From Cryptomeria japonica (taxonomy: Eukaryota > Streptophyta > Pinopsida > Cupressales > Cupressaceae): a stretch of 64,000 bases of DNA. The stretch lies in the NCBI RefSeq assembly GCF_030272615.1, contig NC_081412.1, positions 475,487,657-475,551,656 on the forward strand. The letters run 5' to 3'. Below the pieces are notes generated by a model. The model searched no databases. It worked only from the letters and a program-made list of their open reading frames with translations, and had not been told where the DNA came from. A program made the position numbers and the translations under genes. Shown one piece after another: positions 12,901-23,579 of the stretch (position 1 is its first letter; each line of letters begins with the position of its first letter).

Positions 12901-14151
12901 TATTGCAACAATCTACAACCTCGGTCAGAAATAACAATTCCAATCAATCGCGAAGCTGTTCCTTCATCGACATATGTGGATCCTGAATCATTGAAAGCTT
13001 CTACATCGAAACAAGCAGAGCTAAAAGAAAAGTTCAAGATTAAAGACCTAGGATGTGGTGAGTATATCTTTCATGTTGATCAACTCCCACTGTCTCCTAA
13101 GACATTCAGTCTACAAGAACAATCTATAAAAAATTTGCAAGGAATTGGGTGTGAACCACCTAGTGTTGTGGCTACTAAGTCTAAATGCAAATCTCCTCTA
13201 GTGGTGCAAGCATCTCTTGATATCAACAGTCCTAAGAGTGGTTCCAACAGAGAATCTATTGAGCATATTACCAGCCCTCTTGAGAACTTACATAGCTTTA
13301 CCATTTCATCCACTCATTCCATTTCCACTCCACTTCCAGACTTGGATCAACAAGAATTACAAAAGCCCTTACTCATTGGGGATCAAAAATCAAGCTTTGA
13401 AAAGAAAAATCTAAAATTCAAAAATAAAGAAAAGTGCTTCAGTCCAAATCAAAATCAAAAGCTATTGGACTCTACAAAAATCAAAGTCAAGGATAAAACT
13501 CCTATGAAGCAAAAAGAACAAGAGTTGATCTCCCCTAATGTAAAAATAACTGGGGGCAAAAGTTCTAAAATTTCAAGTCAAAAAGCACACTTGTTGATCT
13601 TAAGTCTCCATCATGCTATCCTACTTTCACTTCTTTTCCAAATCATAAGCCCTCATAACTCATCCACTTGTTTCACACATCCTTTCCCTTCTGGCAATAC
13701 ATCATGGACCTTTAATGGAGCTTCCTTGAAGGACTTTGTTATTAGGGATGGCCAAACTTCTTCAGGTGACAGGCATATGGGCCTATGTAGTCCACACACT
13801 AGTAATTCTATCTCAGATCCTTTATCAAGGAAGATAGTCACTCAAGCTACACATCATTCAGTCAAGGAACAGTGCATCTACAATCATAAAGTCAAGCCTC
13901 ACACATTTGAGGTAGGGGACTTAGTTCTCAAAGAAAATCCCAAACATTAGCAAGATAGAGAGAAGAAGGGCAAGTTCAAACCAAATTGGCTTGGTCCTTA
14001 CATCATCACAACAGCATATGGATCTGGAGCATATCAGCTCTCAACTACAGAAGGTGAACCTTTGGAGGATCCTATCAACAGCATGCACCTTCGCAGTTCT
14101 ACACATAGCTCTTCAGAATATCCTAATTCAAAAATACAAAAAAAATTATAA
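9997..14151 (+). pseudogene. Element B gag-protease frame fused to integrase C-terminus
   Basis: One frame of 1384 codons has only three internal stops: TAA at 12160, TAG at 12295 and TAG at 13948. Residues 1-340 are a Pro/Gln/Tyr-rich gag N-terminus. A retrotransposon gag domain follows at about 350-470 (FDKYRGKGDPKAH, AMEWFSQLP). A CxxH-GH-C zinc-knuckle-like motif (YCEFHKRKGHKIGNCH) is near 625. The aspartic protease (VLIDGGAGLNIC, then NILLGRPWIHEM) is near 865-950. After a low-complexity linker the frame jumps to an integrase C-terminal tail (FEVGDLVLKENPKH, then KPNWLGPYIITTAYGSGAYQ). No RT, RNase H or integrase catalytic motif lies between. The stops at 12295 and 13948 fall where relatives have Gln. 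Confidence 0.88.
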
Positions 14152-15807
14152 AACAAAAAAATCGTTACTTGGTGAAAACCTGGCAAACAGGCGCCTTGTG
14201 ACACAAAAAACATTGAAAAATCAAAAAAAGTAAAGAGAAATAATTTCGTCCAATGGTGAAAACCACTTCGGTGGCGCCCTGGGCAAGTACCATGGTGAAA
14301 ACTGGGTCACCAGCGCCATGCGTAGAGACATTGCTCCTCCCTCCTTCAGGATTCTCTTTCATCATTTCACTTTGCACACACTCACAACCTCTTCATTCAT
14401 AATAAACTTACCCATTCCCATCATGGCTTGTCAATTGATCTACCCAAGATTGGTTAGCCATTCATAATAAACATTCCTTTTCATCCCTTTCCATCCATAA
14501 CAAATCAGATCCTATCTGTGGCTAAGGCAAAATCCTACATCTAGTGATGGGTGTGGAACTGAGAACATCACATGTTTCAAGGAGTACAGTTTCTTCCAGC
14601 TTCCTTCAGTCTATCTGCGCACAATCCGCAATAAAGCAACATCTGCATCACAAATCCGCAATAAAGTTTCATCTTCTCCGCAATAAAGTATCAGTTTCAT
14701 GGATTCAGTCAGTTTCAGATGAGACAGCAGCAACAATAAGCTTCAACAAATCAAATCTTTCAACAGACTCAGACAACATTATGGTTCAGTGCTATCTAAT
14801 CCTTTCTGTGAAAGTGAACATTGTGACCACAATAAAATAAGACTTATACAAGTGACAAGAGACACTAAACTTGAGGACTACAGTGGATGTTGGTGTCGAG
14901 TCTTGGTTTTCTTTTGATTTCATTTTTTCTGGTGACATGTCTTTTAGCTTTTCCGGGATGTCTTTGACTAGAGATTCTATCTCTAGGATGTCTTTGACTA
15001 GAAAGGCGAGAATGGGGTATCGTCATCCATTTTCTTTTGCTGTCTGTGGATTGTCTCTTAGTAATGCTATGACTTGTCCAAGGATATGAGGACACTGTGA
15101 GTCTAGTGTGAATTGGGGTATTCCTTGTTTGTGACTGTCTTATCTCCATGCAAACAGGTACAATGACTTTCTGGGTTGAACAAATGCCTCGATTGTCATA
15201 ACCTACTTGCCATAATAAAGCTCAATGATGATAACGCACAAGAAACTCTTTCACTTTCATATCTTCTGTCTTCCATCCCCCTTTCTTGATTGACTTCCAT
15301 CGTCCTTCTCAAGTCCGCGTAGCCTGCTATCACATGACTGAGTATAATGACACACCAAAAATATTTGCATTTCATGTAGTTGCACCTACATTACCACATA
15401 TAAGCATTTCATACATACATATAGATATCACAATTGCATCACATCCTGCACATAACACCTGTTAGCACAATTTACATTTGCATTATCATATTCATCTGCA
15501 TTACTTACATTCACATTTTGCATCATCCATACACATATAAAACATAAACGAACAAAAATATATTGCATTACACCATGTACATATTTGCATCCATATCATA
15601 AGCATCACATAGAAACATACATCATTAAACATCTCATCACATAGGTACACATGCATATAGCTACCACAAAAAAATGAATCATCTCATATATATAATCAAA
15701 AGTGTCATGATACAATGATGTCAAAAAATCATATGGCTACAAAATCACCCGCAGGTGTCTACAATACAAAAATGGTACAATACTGATACATAGGGAGTCC
15801 TCTAAGG
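14152..15807 (+). other. Element B 3' non-coding region
   Basis: No gene is supported here. At 14170-14320 three copies of a unit beginning TGGTGAAAAC and ending near GGCGCC occur with internal inverted repeats. At 14625-14690 three copies of TCCGCAATAAAGT occur. From 15340 to 15780 the sequence is AT-rich with many CAT and GCAT words, and would be the 3' flank of the antisense PMD gene. Short ORFs at 14544-14840 and 14865-15149 show no family resemblance. Confidence 0.6.
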
Positions 15808-18764
15808 CTATGATGAACTCCCTCCCTCGGAGCCGCCTAGCCTCGACGGAATCTGAGCCCTCGAAGGACGTGCCCCAGGATCATCCCTCTTGTCCCCTCT
15901 ATCTGGTGGTGGTGGAGGACCCATAACCCCACCACTCGATGCCTGTCTCCTCTGGCTCCCTCCCGTAGCTGTCGCTGTACGCGATGGTCTATGGAAGCTC
16001 CTCACCCGCTGATCTACTGGCACTGCATCATAATAAAGGTCCCTCCAGTAGGCAATCTCCTCTCCTGCCCGCAGGACATATGCATAGCCTGCCCCTGTGT
16101 CCTCCGCCGCTTACCTCCCTACCCTTAGTGTGTCTCAGCCTCTGTGTAGCGCTGAATTGCCTGATCTCTCTCCCACTCAGTATCCCTGAGCCTCATCCTG
16201 AGTCAGTCTCTCTCCCTCTCCAGATCCTGTATCTCATCTACTTGGCCCTGGCAGATCTCCTTGAGCTCAATCAGCTCATCCTCCTCTGGATCCCCACCCT
16301 CTGCCTCTGCCTGTGGCTCTCCCTCAGCGGGTGCCTGCCCCTATCCCTGTACCCGTACTGGTGCCTGTATAGGTACCTGTCTCTGTGCATGCCTCTGTCC
16401 CTGCACCTGTCCCTGTACCTGTCCCTGTCCCTGTCCCTGTCCCTGTCTTTACCTGGGACCCTGTGCTGCTGGTACCTATAGGGGTAATCCACTGCGACCC
16501 CTCACCACGCGAGCCTGCCGCTCCTCTCCACCCTCTCTCCGAGGTGCAACCCTCCTCTCCCCAACTACTCCCCTCCACCTCCGTCGGCCTCTACCCCCAT
16601 CACCTCCGCCATCATCATCATCGTCCCCACCTCCATCTCCATCCAACAGCTCCCTTGGATCTGTCAGTCGTGGGAATGGATGCTCCGCCCAATATGTTGA
16701 ATACTCAGCATCCATCCCGGCATCGTCGACCTCTGGCCACATGTCCTAGGGTAGGGGTACCATCTCTGCCAGCTGTGTGACCGCCTGATCATATGACAGT
16801 AGAGGCCCAAACTGCGCCTAATCCCTAACTGTACGGGCATACATACCTGAGCCTCGTGGCATCCTCTGGATCCTACCATACTGCCTACACACCCTGTCCA
16901 CAAGCTGCCTCTCTAATACATAGGGCGTCCGCCCAATCAGGTACCTGCTCTGGAAGGTGTATGGCAGCTCCACTGCGTCATCCTCCCACTCCTTGCAGCC
17001 TAGATATGGTCTCCATATGACCACATCGATATCATCCAACACCTGCCGCCAATGCTCCAACCTGCCAATCCGCGGCTGCGAGGTGATCATGTCATATAAA
17101 TGAACAAAGCTACGTCCATGTCCCCTACCTCGGAAGTGTATCGGCCTCGTCACTGGCAGATGCTCATAGGCCCATACCTGCAATAGTGTCACCCCGCAGC
17201 CCAATCCCACTGACCCGTGATAGACAAACTAGTGAAGCTCATAGTACAGGTGGGCCAATACACATGGTCCCTAGGCATATCTGGTGTGATGTGTCACCAG
17301 TGTCTCCAATGCTCCCCTCCAACCCATAGCCAATCCCTGTGTCGCCTTATCTGGGCATAGAAATCCACTGATCACTCCTCCGATCACGGCCGACAATGCT
17401 AACCCTGTGGCGGTCATGGTGTCCCATGCCACGTGTCCTGCCCTCATCTCCAGTCTAGGATCCTGGAACACCCATCTCAAGGCCTCCCAATCTCCATCAC
17501 GATCATATGGAATCAAATCTCCATCAATTGGTATCCGCAGAATCCTGTAGACATCCTCAAGGGTGACTGTCATCTCACCCATCGGCAAATGGAAGGTGCA
17601 CATCTCCGAGTGCCATCTCTCAGCAAGCGCAGTCAACAAACCCATGTTTGCCCAAAACTCAGGCACATACAATATATGTCTCAAACCCATCTCCTCGATG
17701 GCAGCTCTATCCTGAAATGACAACTCAGGTTGCAATCTCTATGTCGATGGGAATCTCTCCCGTGACTCCAACATAGGCAAATACTCCTACAGTCAAGCAA
17801 ATCAATCATGTCAGTCATGGTGGCATTCACTGTTTATCACAAAATGCTACTCGCTATCTAAATGCATATGGCTATCTACCCTAGTGACACTCATTGTTCA
17901 TCACAAAGTGTTGCTATTTATCCTAGTGGTACTCCCTGTTCATCACAAAGTACTACGTGTGTGACACTCACTGTTCATCACAAAGTGTTACTCACATTTG
18001 CACTCCCTGTTCATCACAAAGTGCTGCTCATACTTTGGGTACTCACTGTTCATCACAAAGTACTCTATCTTGGTACTCACTGTTCATCACAAAGTGCCTT
18101 GATCTATCCTAGTCTTCCTAGAGGACCTGCTTGAGTGTATCCTCTCAGCAGCTTATCCAATCGACAGCGTATGTTCATCACAGAACTGCCAATTTGACGT
18201 CGAAGACCAAAACTTGCATTTTTTTCAACGCAAACACACTTGACTGACACAAATGCGCCTACAGACTGCACAAGCGCGCCTGAAAAACACAGACGCGCCT
18301 GTATGACATAGACATGCCTAGGCTGTGCATAAACGCGACTATACTACGCAGACGCCCCTGCACATCGCAGACGCCCCTGCACATCGCAGACGCCCCTGCA
18401 CATCGCAGACGCCCCTGCACATCGCAGACGCGCCCGCATTTGACGCAAACGCGGTTCCAGATGCAAACGCGCCTGGTACCGACACAGACGTGCCTGTCGG
18501 ACACAGACGTGCCTGACACCGACGCAGACGCGATTACACGATTTCAGACTTTTTTGTACCCTATTCCTAAGTGCATTTATTGCTCTAACTAGCATGCATT
18601 AATGAAAAAAATAAATATGTCAAAGTATGAGGAGGTTTGGTGGTACTTACCGGCTCTCCTACCTCTGCTGGCCTCTGAAATCGTCGAACGCGGTCGAATC
18701 TGTGCACGAAAGCCATCGCTGCTAACTGCTGCTGCTCTTTTCTTGCTCTGCACTTTGATCTCAT
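15808..18764 (-). pseudogene. Plant mobile domain (PMD) gene relic, antisense inside element B
   Basis: Exon 1 (18651-18764) starts MRSKCRARKEQQQ and ends at a perfect donor (CCG|GTAAGT). An 864-base intron (17787-18650) ends TGTAG, and exon 2 starts in phase at 17786. Exon 2 encodes a plant mobile domain: LSFQDRAAIEEMGLRHI, WHSEMCTFHLPMGEMTVTLED, then GDWEALRWVFQDPR and the WAYEHLP region. PMD proteins (MAIN/MAIL type) act in plant gene and transposon silencing and also occur inside transposons. The tail is Gly/Asp-, Gln/Gly- and Pro-rich. The relic is broken by about eleven stops (mostly TAG, first at 17739-17741, one TGA) and a frameshift near 16100-16130. It reads against the retrotransposon, so its intron is not removed from the element's RNA. 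Confidence 0.8.
17787..18650 (-). repeat. Repeat-filled intron of the antisense PMD gene
   Basis: On the plus strand 17826-18185 holds about eight copies of TGTTCATCACAAAGTG or close variants, 35-50 bases apart. At 18346-18430 four tandem copies of a 19-base unit (CGCAGACGCCCCTGCACAT) occur, flanked to 18540 by looser CACAGACGC-type copies. These are the reverse complement of the GCGTCTGTG repeats in element B's leader. The intron ends match GT...AG on the minus strand. Confidence 0.75.
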
Positions 18765-19060
18765 GAAGGTGTAGATGACAATGAGGATGTCTTTTGCCCG
18801 TGGTCTATCTTATAGCCTACCCTACCCTTAGCCTTCATTTCCCGAGTCAGTCTTCATTATCCCGTGACTTTGTCACTTTATCCGGTCAGTCCATTCTAGC
18901 CTCTCTTTCTTATCGAGAGATTGTCTGCAATCTTTTTAGACATTTTCATCCAATCTCTCGAGGGGGCATATCATTCCCATTCTGGGGCAACGCTATATCA
19001 GTTCATCTTATCTTCTTTGAAACAACGCGACAAGCCACATTGTCTCAAAGAGGGGCAAAA
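18765..19060 (+). promoter_or_regulatory. Element B 3' end and polypurine tract
   Basis: AAAGAGGGGCAAAA at 19047-19060 directly precedes TGTAGACA of the right LTR, a standard plus-strand polypurine primer. The upstream sequence is typical gypsy 3' untranslated DNA. On the minus strand the same stretch would contain the PMD gene's promoter, but I see no clear TATA box. Confidence 0.8.
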
Positions 19061-20808
19061 TGTAGACACCTAAAATTGTCATGTCTAATTAAATAAATAT
19101 TTTATTTATTTAATTATCTAAGCTTAATTCTTCTATTAATTAAATAAATCTTTATTTATTTAATTAATTCATTTATCCTCTTCTAGCCTTATTTCTCATT
19201 TAAATAAATACATTTATTTATTTAAATTATCCTTTTCCTAAATTAAATAAATATCTTATTTATTTAATTGATCCCACTTCTTCTATTAATTAAATAAATC
19301 TTTATTTATTTAATTAATTCATTAACCTTTTCCACCTATGACATATGTCATTCATCTCTTAATTCATACACTACTGTAGCGTCGTAAATTGTACGCACTT
19401 GCTAGGGTGGTACAATTTCACACCTAGTTTAGCACCCGCCTTGGCTCATTTTGCATTTTGCATTGCATTTCTCCTTTAGCACTTAATTAATCAAATTAAT
19501 TAGGTCTAAGGTCCTATTTCATCATCTTCCATATCATAAAGTTGGGCCCCTTTCATTAAAGTGTGCCCCTTTCATTTTATTCTTCCAATACATCATTTAA
19601 TCAAAAACCCTAATTAGGTCCTATTTTGAACTTGGGGGCTTGATTTCGGGGTCAAAACATCTCGAAATCACCTGTAACTTCGGGATTCTCTCTAAAATCA
19701 TCATATCTGACGGTCCTGAAAATTTGGTGAAAAGTTGTCAGGACCATGGCGCTCGGCGTGCACATGGTCCCGGACATTTTTCCCGAAATTTTAGGAGCGC
19801 GATCCAATCATAAAATAAAGCTTAACCCCAAGATATTGGCGGGAGATTCAATCTCTAGGTCGGCCAAAAGTTGAAATTAAGACCTAGGGTTTCATACATA
19901 AGAGCTCTCTTTCTTCATTAGAAAGGATGAGAGATTTTTGGTTTCAAGGGCCTTCTATGCAGCGAAAGAGCAGATCTTTGAAGACTTCAACAACATTCAA
20001 CATCCATCTATCAAGCATTCATCAATTTCATTCATCCATTTAGGGCTTTGAAGGCATTGAAGAACAATAAGGGATCACCGACTGAAGATTGGCTTGTACC
20101 CCTCCCTTGGGGTTGGGTATGATTTCATGTTGTTTTCATGTCGTTTGCATAAGCTTCATTACATCATTTGTACTCATGCTTTAGATCACTCTACATTTTG
20201 ATTTGGAGCATTTACATTATCATTTACAAGCAATTAGGGTTTACTTTCTAGGTTGCTCTAGCTTGCTTACTTGCATTTTAGGATCTTGCACACACACAAG
20301 GTCTGCACACACACTACTTTTACAATACAACTTGGCTATTCGTGGAGGTGGAAATCACCGAAGCGGGGGTTTCATTATTTTGGTATTTCTTTTACCTACC
20401 CTCTAATCCTAGCCGACCTCCTTTTTACACCTCTCAATCTTATCCCTCCATTTCATATTGTGTCTTGTATTTAAGGAGATGCTTCCTTCATTATCAAACC
20501 CTAATGATCATTTTGACTACACTACGATCCTACTTGCAACCACATTCCATTCTTTGTTGAGCTCTTGTGCATATAAAATCTGAGAGCAAATATATCAAGC
20601 AAGATCAATGGAGATAGGAAGAATGGAGATCAAAACCCTATTGGACATGTAATGGTATAATCTTTGTGATTTCATTTGATTTGCATTGTCTTAGGTAATC
20701 TTCATATGTTATGGTGGATCTTTCTTGATTGTTAGGCTAGGGTTTGGTGGTTGAATTCATTTAGCCTTTCAATATTGTTATTATTGTTATCCATTTTCAC
20801 CATATACA
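19061..20808 (+). repeat. 3' LTR of element B, interrupted by an E-type LTR
   Basis: It matches the left LTR at 19061-19374 and 20370-20808. The same five palindromes recur at 19086-19317. The extra 995 bases between the two parts are a different LTR (next entry). Confidence 0.92.
19375..20369 (+). mobile_element. Solo or truncated E-family LTR inside B's right LTR
   Basis: It starts TGTAGCGTCGTAAATTGTAC and aligns with the LTR at 50733-51660 to a shared GTGGAAATCACC near the end. No target duplication is visible, and seven bases of B's LTR (CTACCCC, present at 7518-7524) are missing at the right junction. The right end was therefore probably lost in a deletion. It must be younger than B's own insertion or have been present in B's parent copy. 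Confidence 0.75.
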
Positions 20809-20813
20809 GTTTC

Positions 20814-21500
20814 TAACATAGGTGCACAAATATCATAGTAATTCCTAATGAATTTTCTATAAAATGTTTCCAAACTATGAAAATTTCTTATCTCTCCTCC
20901 TGCCTTAGGTGTAGGCCAGTTCAAAATAGCCTCTACCCTCTAAGAATCCATCTTCAAGTCACCCTTAGAGATGAAAAAGCCTAAGTAAACCAATTCTTGC
21001 TTCATGAAGTCACGCTTTTCCAAATTTATCATCAACTTCTGCTCCTATAGCCACTTCAAGACTATCTCCAAGTGTTTCACATGGTCCTCCTTGCTCTTAC
21101 TGAATACCAATATTTCATCAAGGTAGACTACCACAAACTTCCTTGTAAACTCGTACAACACTTCCTTCATTAGTCTCATAAAGATGCTAGGGGCACTTGA
21201 AACACAAAAAGGCATCACAAGCCACTCATATAACCCTTCATTGGTTTTAAATGCAATCCTCCACTCACCCCCCTCTCTTATCCTTATCTGTTGGTACCCA
21301 CTCTTGTGGTCAATCTTGGAGAAATAGGTAGCTCCCCCCAAATAATCCATTAGATCCTCTATCCTTTGAATAGGAAACCTATATTTTATGGTTATCCCAT
21401 TGATGGTCGTGGAATCACTACAAAGCCTCCATTTCCCATCCTTCTTTGGGGATAAAACACTAGGTACTGCACATGGGATAAGGCTCTTTCTCACTAACCT
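20814..21500 (-). pseudogene. Element A reverse transcriptase
   Basis: The minus frame 21045-21494 and its continuation read a gypsy RT: PCAVPSVLSPKKDGKWRLC, RFPIQRIEDLMDYLGGA, FSKIDHKSGYQQIRI, and the catalytic box VVVYLDEILVFSK. The box has YLDE in place of the usual YLDD, losing one metal-binding aspartate. A stop (TAG at about 21045) replaces a residue that is usually Gln in WLQE-type motifs. Thumb and connection sequence continues to 20814, then resumes beyond element B at 7198. Confidence 0.88.
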
Positions 21501-22059
21501 TTTGTCTAGGATTTCTTGAACTTGTCTTACTATCTCTTAATTCTAATGTGGGGTCATTTTATATGCAGCCTTGTTAGGGTGTACTGCTCTTGGTATGATG
21601 TCAGTCTGATGTCTAATATCTCTAATAGGTGGCAGGGAATCGGGTATGTCTTCTGCAACCACTCTTTTGTATCTCTTAAGTAGTTCTCTGACCTCATTAG
21701 GTCCTACCTCACTCACACCCTTCTTCTTTTCTTCCTTGGGCTTCACAATCAAAGAAAAACCTACTCCACCTTCCTCCTTTGGTGTATCTAGGAAATTTTT
21801 TCTCCCACCATCATCACACTAGATCGTACCTATTATGGGTCCCCTTCAACCAATGACTGTATCTTATAAGTCACACCATCATTTTGGAAAAAGTAAGCAT
21901 TCTTTTCCCCATCATGTTGAGCCTTCCTATCATATTGCCATGGCCTGCCAAGCAAAAGATGACAAGCATCCATAGGAAGGATATCACACAAAATCTTGTC
22001 CTTATACCCCCCAATATTGAATTCTACCCATGCTTGTTCATTGATGAGTATGTGTTGCC
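21501..22059 (-). pseudogene. Element A protease C-terminus and RT N-terminal linker
   Basis: The minus strand includes a protease C-terminal motif (MDACHLLLGRPWQYDR, around 21930-21975) and a lysine-rich linker ending near PNKAAYKMTPH before the RT. Stops interrupt it. It joins the gag-side protease at 28753 after copia C and one copy of its target duplication CCTTG are removed. Confidence 0.75.
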
Positions 22060-22064
22060 CCTTG

Positions 22065-23116
22065 TGTAGGTCTTGGGGACAACTGAGAGGGGGGGGTTGA
22101 ATCAGTTGTCCAATAAATTCAAACCAAAATCTTATTAACCAACTTATTGCTTAATACTGGTAAGATAGTTAATTGTGCTGGTAAACAGTGTTAACAGGAA
22201 ATGCTGTACCGGTAAGAATTAATGCATGAAACATAAGCACAAAGTAAACCACAACACATGACACAAATATTTGTATGTGGAAACCCTGTAAGGGGAAAAA
22301 CCATGGTGGGAAACCTTACCCACAATCAGATGATACTACTGCAGATAGTAAGTGTACAAGAGGGGTCTTCACATGCAAAAAGGCCAACAGCCTAGAGCTC
22401 ACTGCTCAAATACAAATGGGAGTCACACTGACTACAGATGGATGGTTAAATCCAATGAGAATGTACTACACAAAATAGCATCTTCATATGCTGGATTTAG
22501 TACCGGTGTAATGCTGATATGCTTTTACAAAAACCTAGCTTCACCTTCAAATGATGTCTTCATGTATACCTCTGTTTAATCTCGCATATACCTTCTTATA
22601 ATTCTTTTTCACATTCCACACTTGATCTTACAAATAAGATCTTACATTTATACCATACCCTAAGACCAATTTTAGTAGGTCGGCTCTACAAGATATTACA
22701 ATAAAACAGTTTACAAATAATACAATAACCGATGCAATAACCGATTGAACATGTCGGCTTAATTCATTTACAACAATAATAAATCATCTCCATAGCGTGC
22801 CATGCTGATCTGGAAAAGATAAACCTACCAGTGTAACCCTAGATAACCTGGAGCTATTTGTCGGTGAAAGCAAATATGCAAATAAGAATACAGCAATGAT
22901 ATTACTTCAAGGAAAAGTGTCCACATGATGTCTTCGACATTACCAAGTGTCTTCCATGTCATTGTAGGTACCGGTGAACATTATATCCTGCCGGTTAACT
23001 ATATACTGGTGATTGTTGAATAGTTTACTGATTGCCGGTGAATGTTGCTAGATCTCCAAAGTAGGTGTGTTAGCAGGTGTTGACATTAATGACAAAACCA
23101 TACCAAAATACCAACA
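22065..23116 (-). repeat. 3' LTR of element C
   Basis: It starts TGTAGGTC and ends ATACCAACA. A run of eight G near 22088 is fourteen long in the partner LTR. CCGGT words recur through it. Confidence 0.93.
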
Positions 23117-23130
23117 ATCTCCCCCTTTGG
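23117..23130 (-). promoter_or_regulatory. Polypurine tract of element C
   Basis: On the minus strand the sequence CCAAAGGGGGAGAT abuts the LTR start TGTTGGTA, the usual plus-strand primer position. Confidence 0.85.
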
Positions 23131-23579
23131 AATTGATGGCAACACAAGATGGAAAAACCATCAAAGTGCCAAAATAGAAATGCCAACTACAAAAACCAAT
23201 TCTCCCCTTGGGAGTAATATGTGTTTACCCAAAGATTTATTTTCAATATCAATCTCTCATACCAATCTCTCCTCAAAAAGATAATGTATTTTTCCATATA
23301 TCTCTCCCCAATGTTTTTCCATATATCTCTCCCCCTTTGACATCAAATGCCGAAGTCACAAAAAGGTCAAGTTCATACAAAATACCAATCAATTCAATAT
23401 ACCAACTACTCCCCCTGAGAAGTAGCTTCCTCATCAAATACCAGAATAAAAGATTTGTCCATTTAATTCTGCTGGTTGATGATAATCATCAGTTGTCTAA
23501 GTCTCTACCGGTGGAGGTAAGACTCCAAGCTGATCTCAAAAGTTTCCTTAGGCAAAGGTTTTGTAAAAATATCTACAAG
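23131..23579 (-). other. Copia C 3' untranslated region
   Basis: No coding frame in the element's sense lies between the RNase H stop at 23580 and the polypurine tract. Three extra polypyrimidine blocks (near 23265, 23325 and 23408) look like partial repeats of the polypurine tract. The plus ORF 23208-23639 is an antisense shadow. Confidence 0.7.

Larger units (their letters stand above)
7204..20808 (+). mobile_element. Element B: young gypsy derivative without RT, carrying an antisense PMD gene
   Basis: The left LTR is 7204-7963 and the right LTR 19061-20808. The perfect target duplication GTTTC lies at 7199-7203 and 20809-20813. A primer-site-like sequence follows the left LTR and a polypurine tract precedes the right one, so B reads on the plus strand. 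Inside are a long leader, a gag-protease frame fused directly to an integrase C-terminus, a non-coding stretch, an antisense plant-mobile-domain gene relic with an intron, and a typical gypsy 3' end. RT, RNase H and the integrase core are missing. Excluding an insertion in the right LTR, the LTRs differ at 7 of about 750 bases, so B is the youngest element here and must have been mobilised in trans. Confidence 0.93.

Noticed and set aside
16261-16780. Plus-strand Cys/Pro- and Ser/Pro-rich ORFs
   Set aside because: They are antisense shadows of the Gln/Gly- and Asp/Gly-rich tail of the PMD relic.
17826-18430. CRISPR-like array of repeats and spacers
   Set aside because: The repeats are imperfect, lie in a plant retroelement intron, have uneven spacing and have no cas-like genes nearby.
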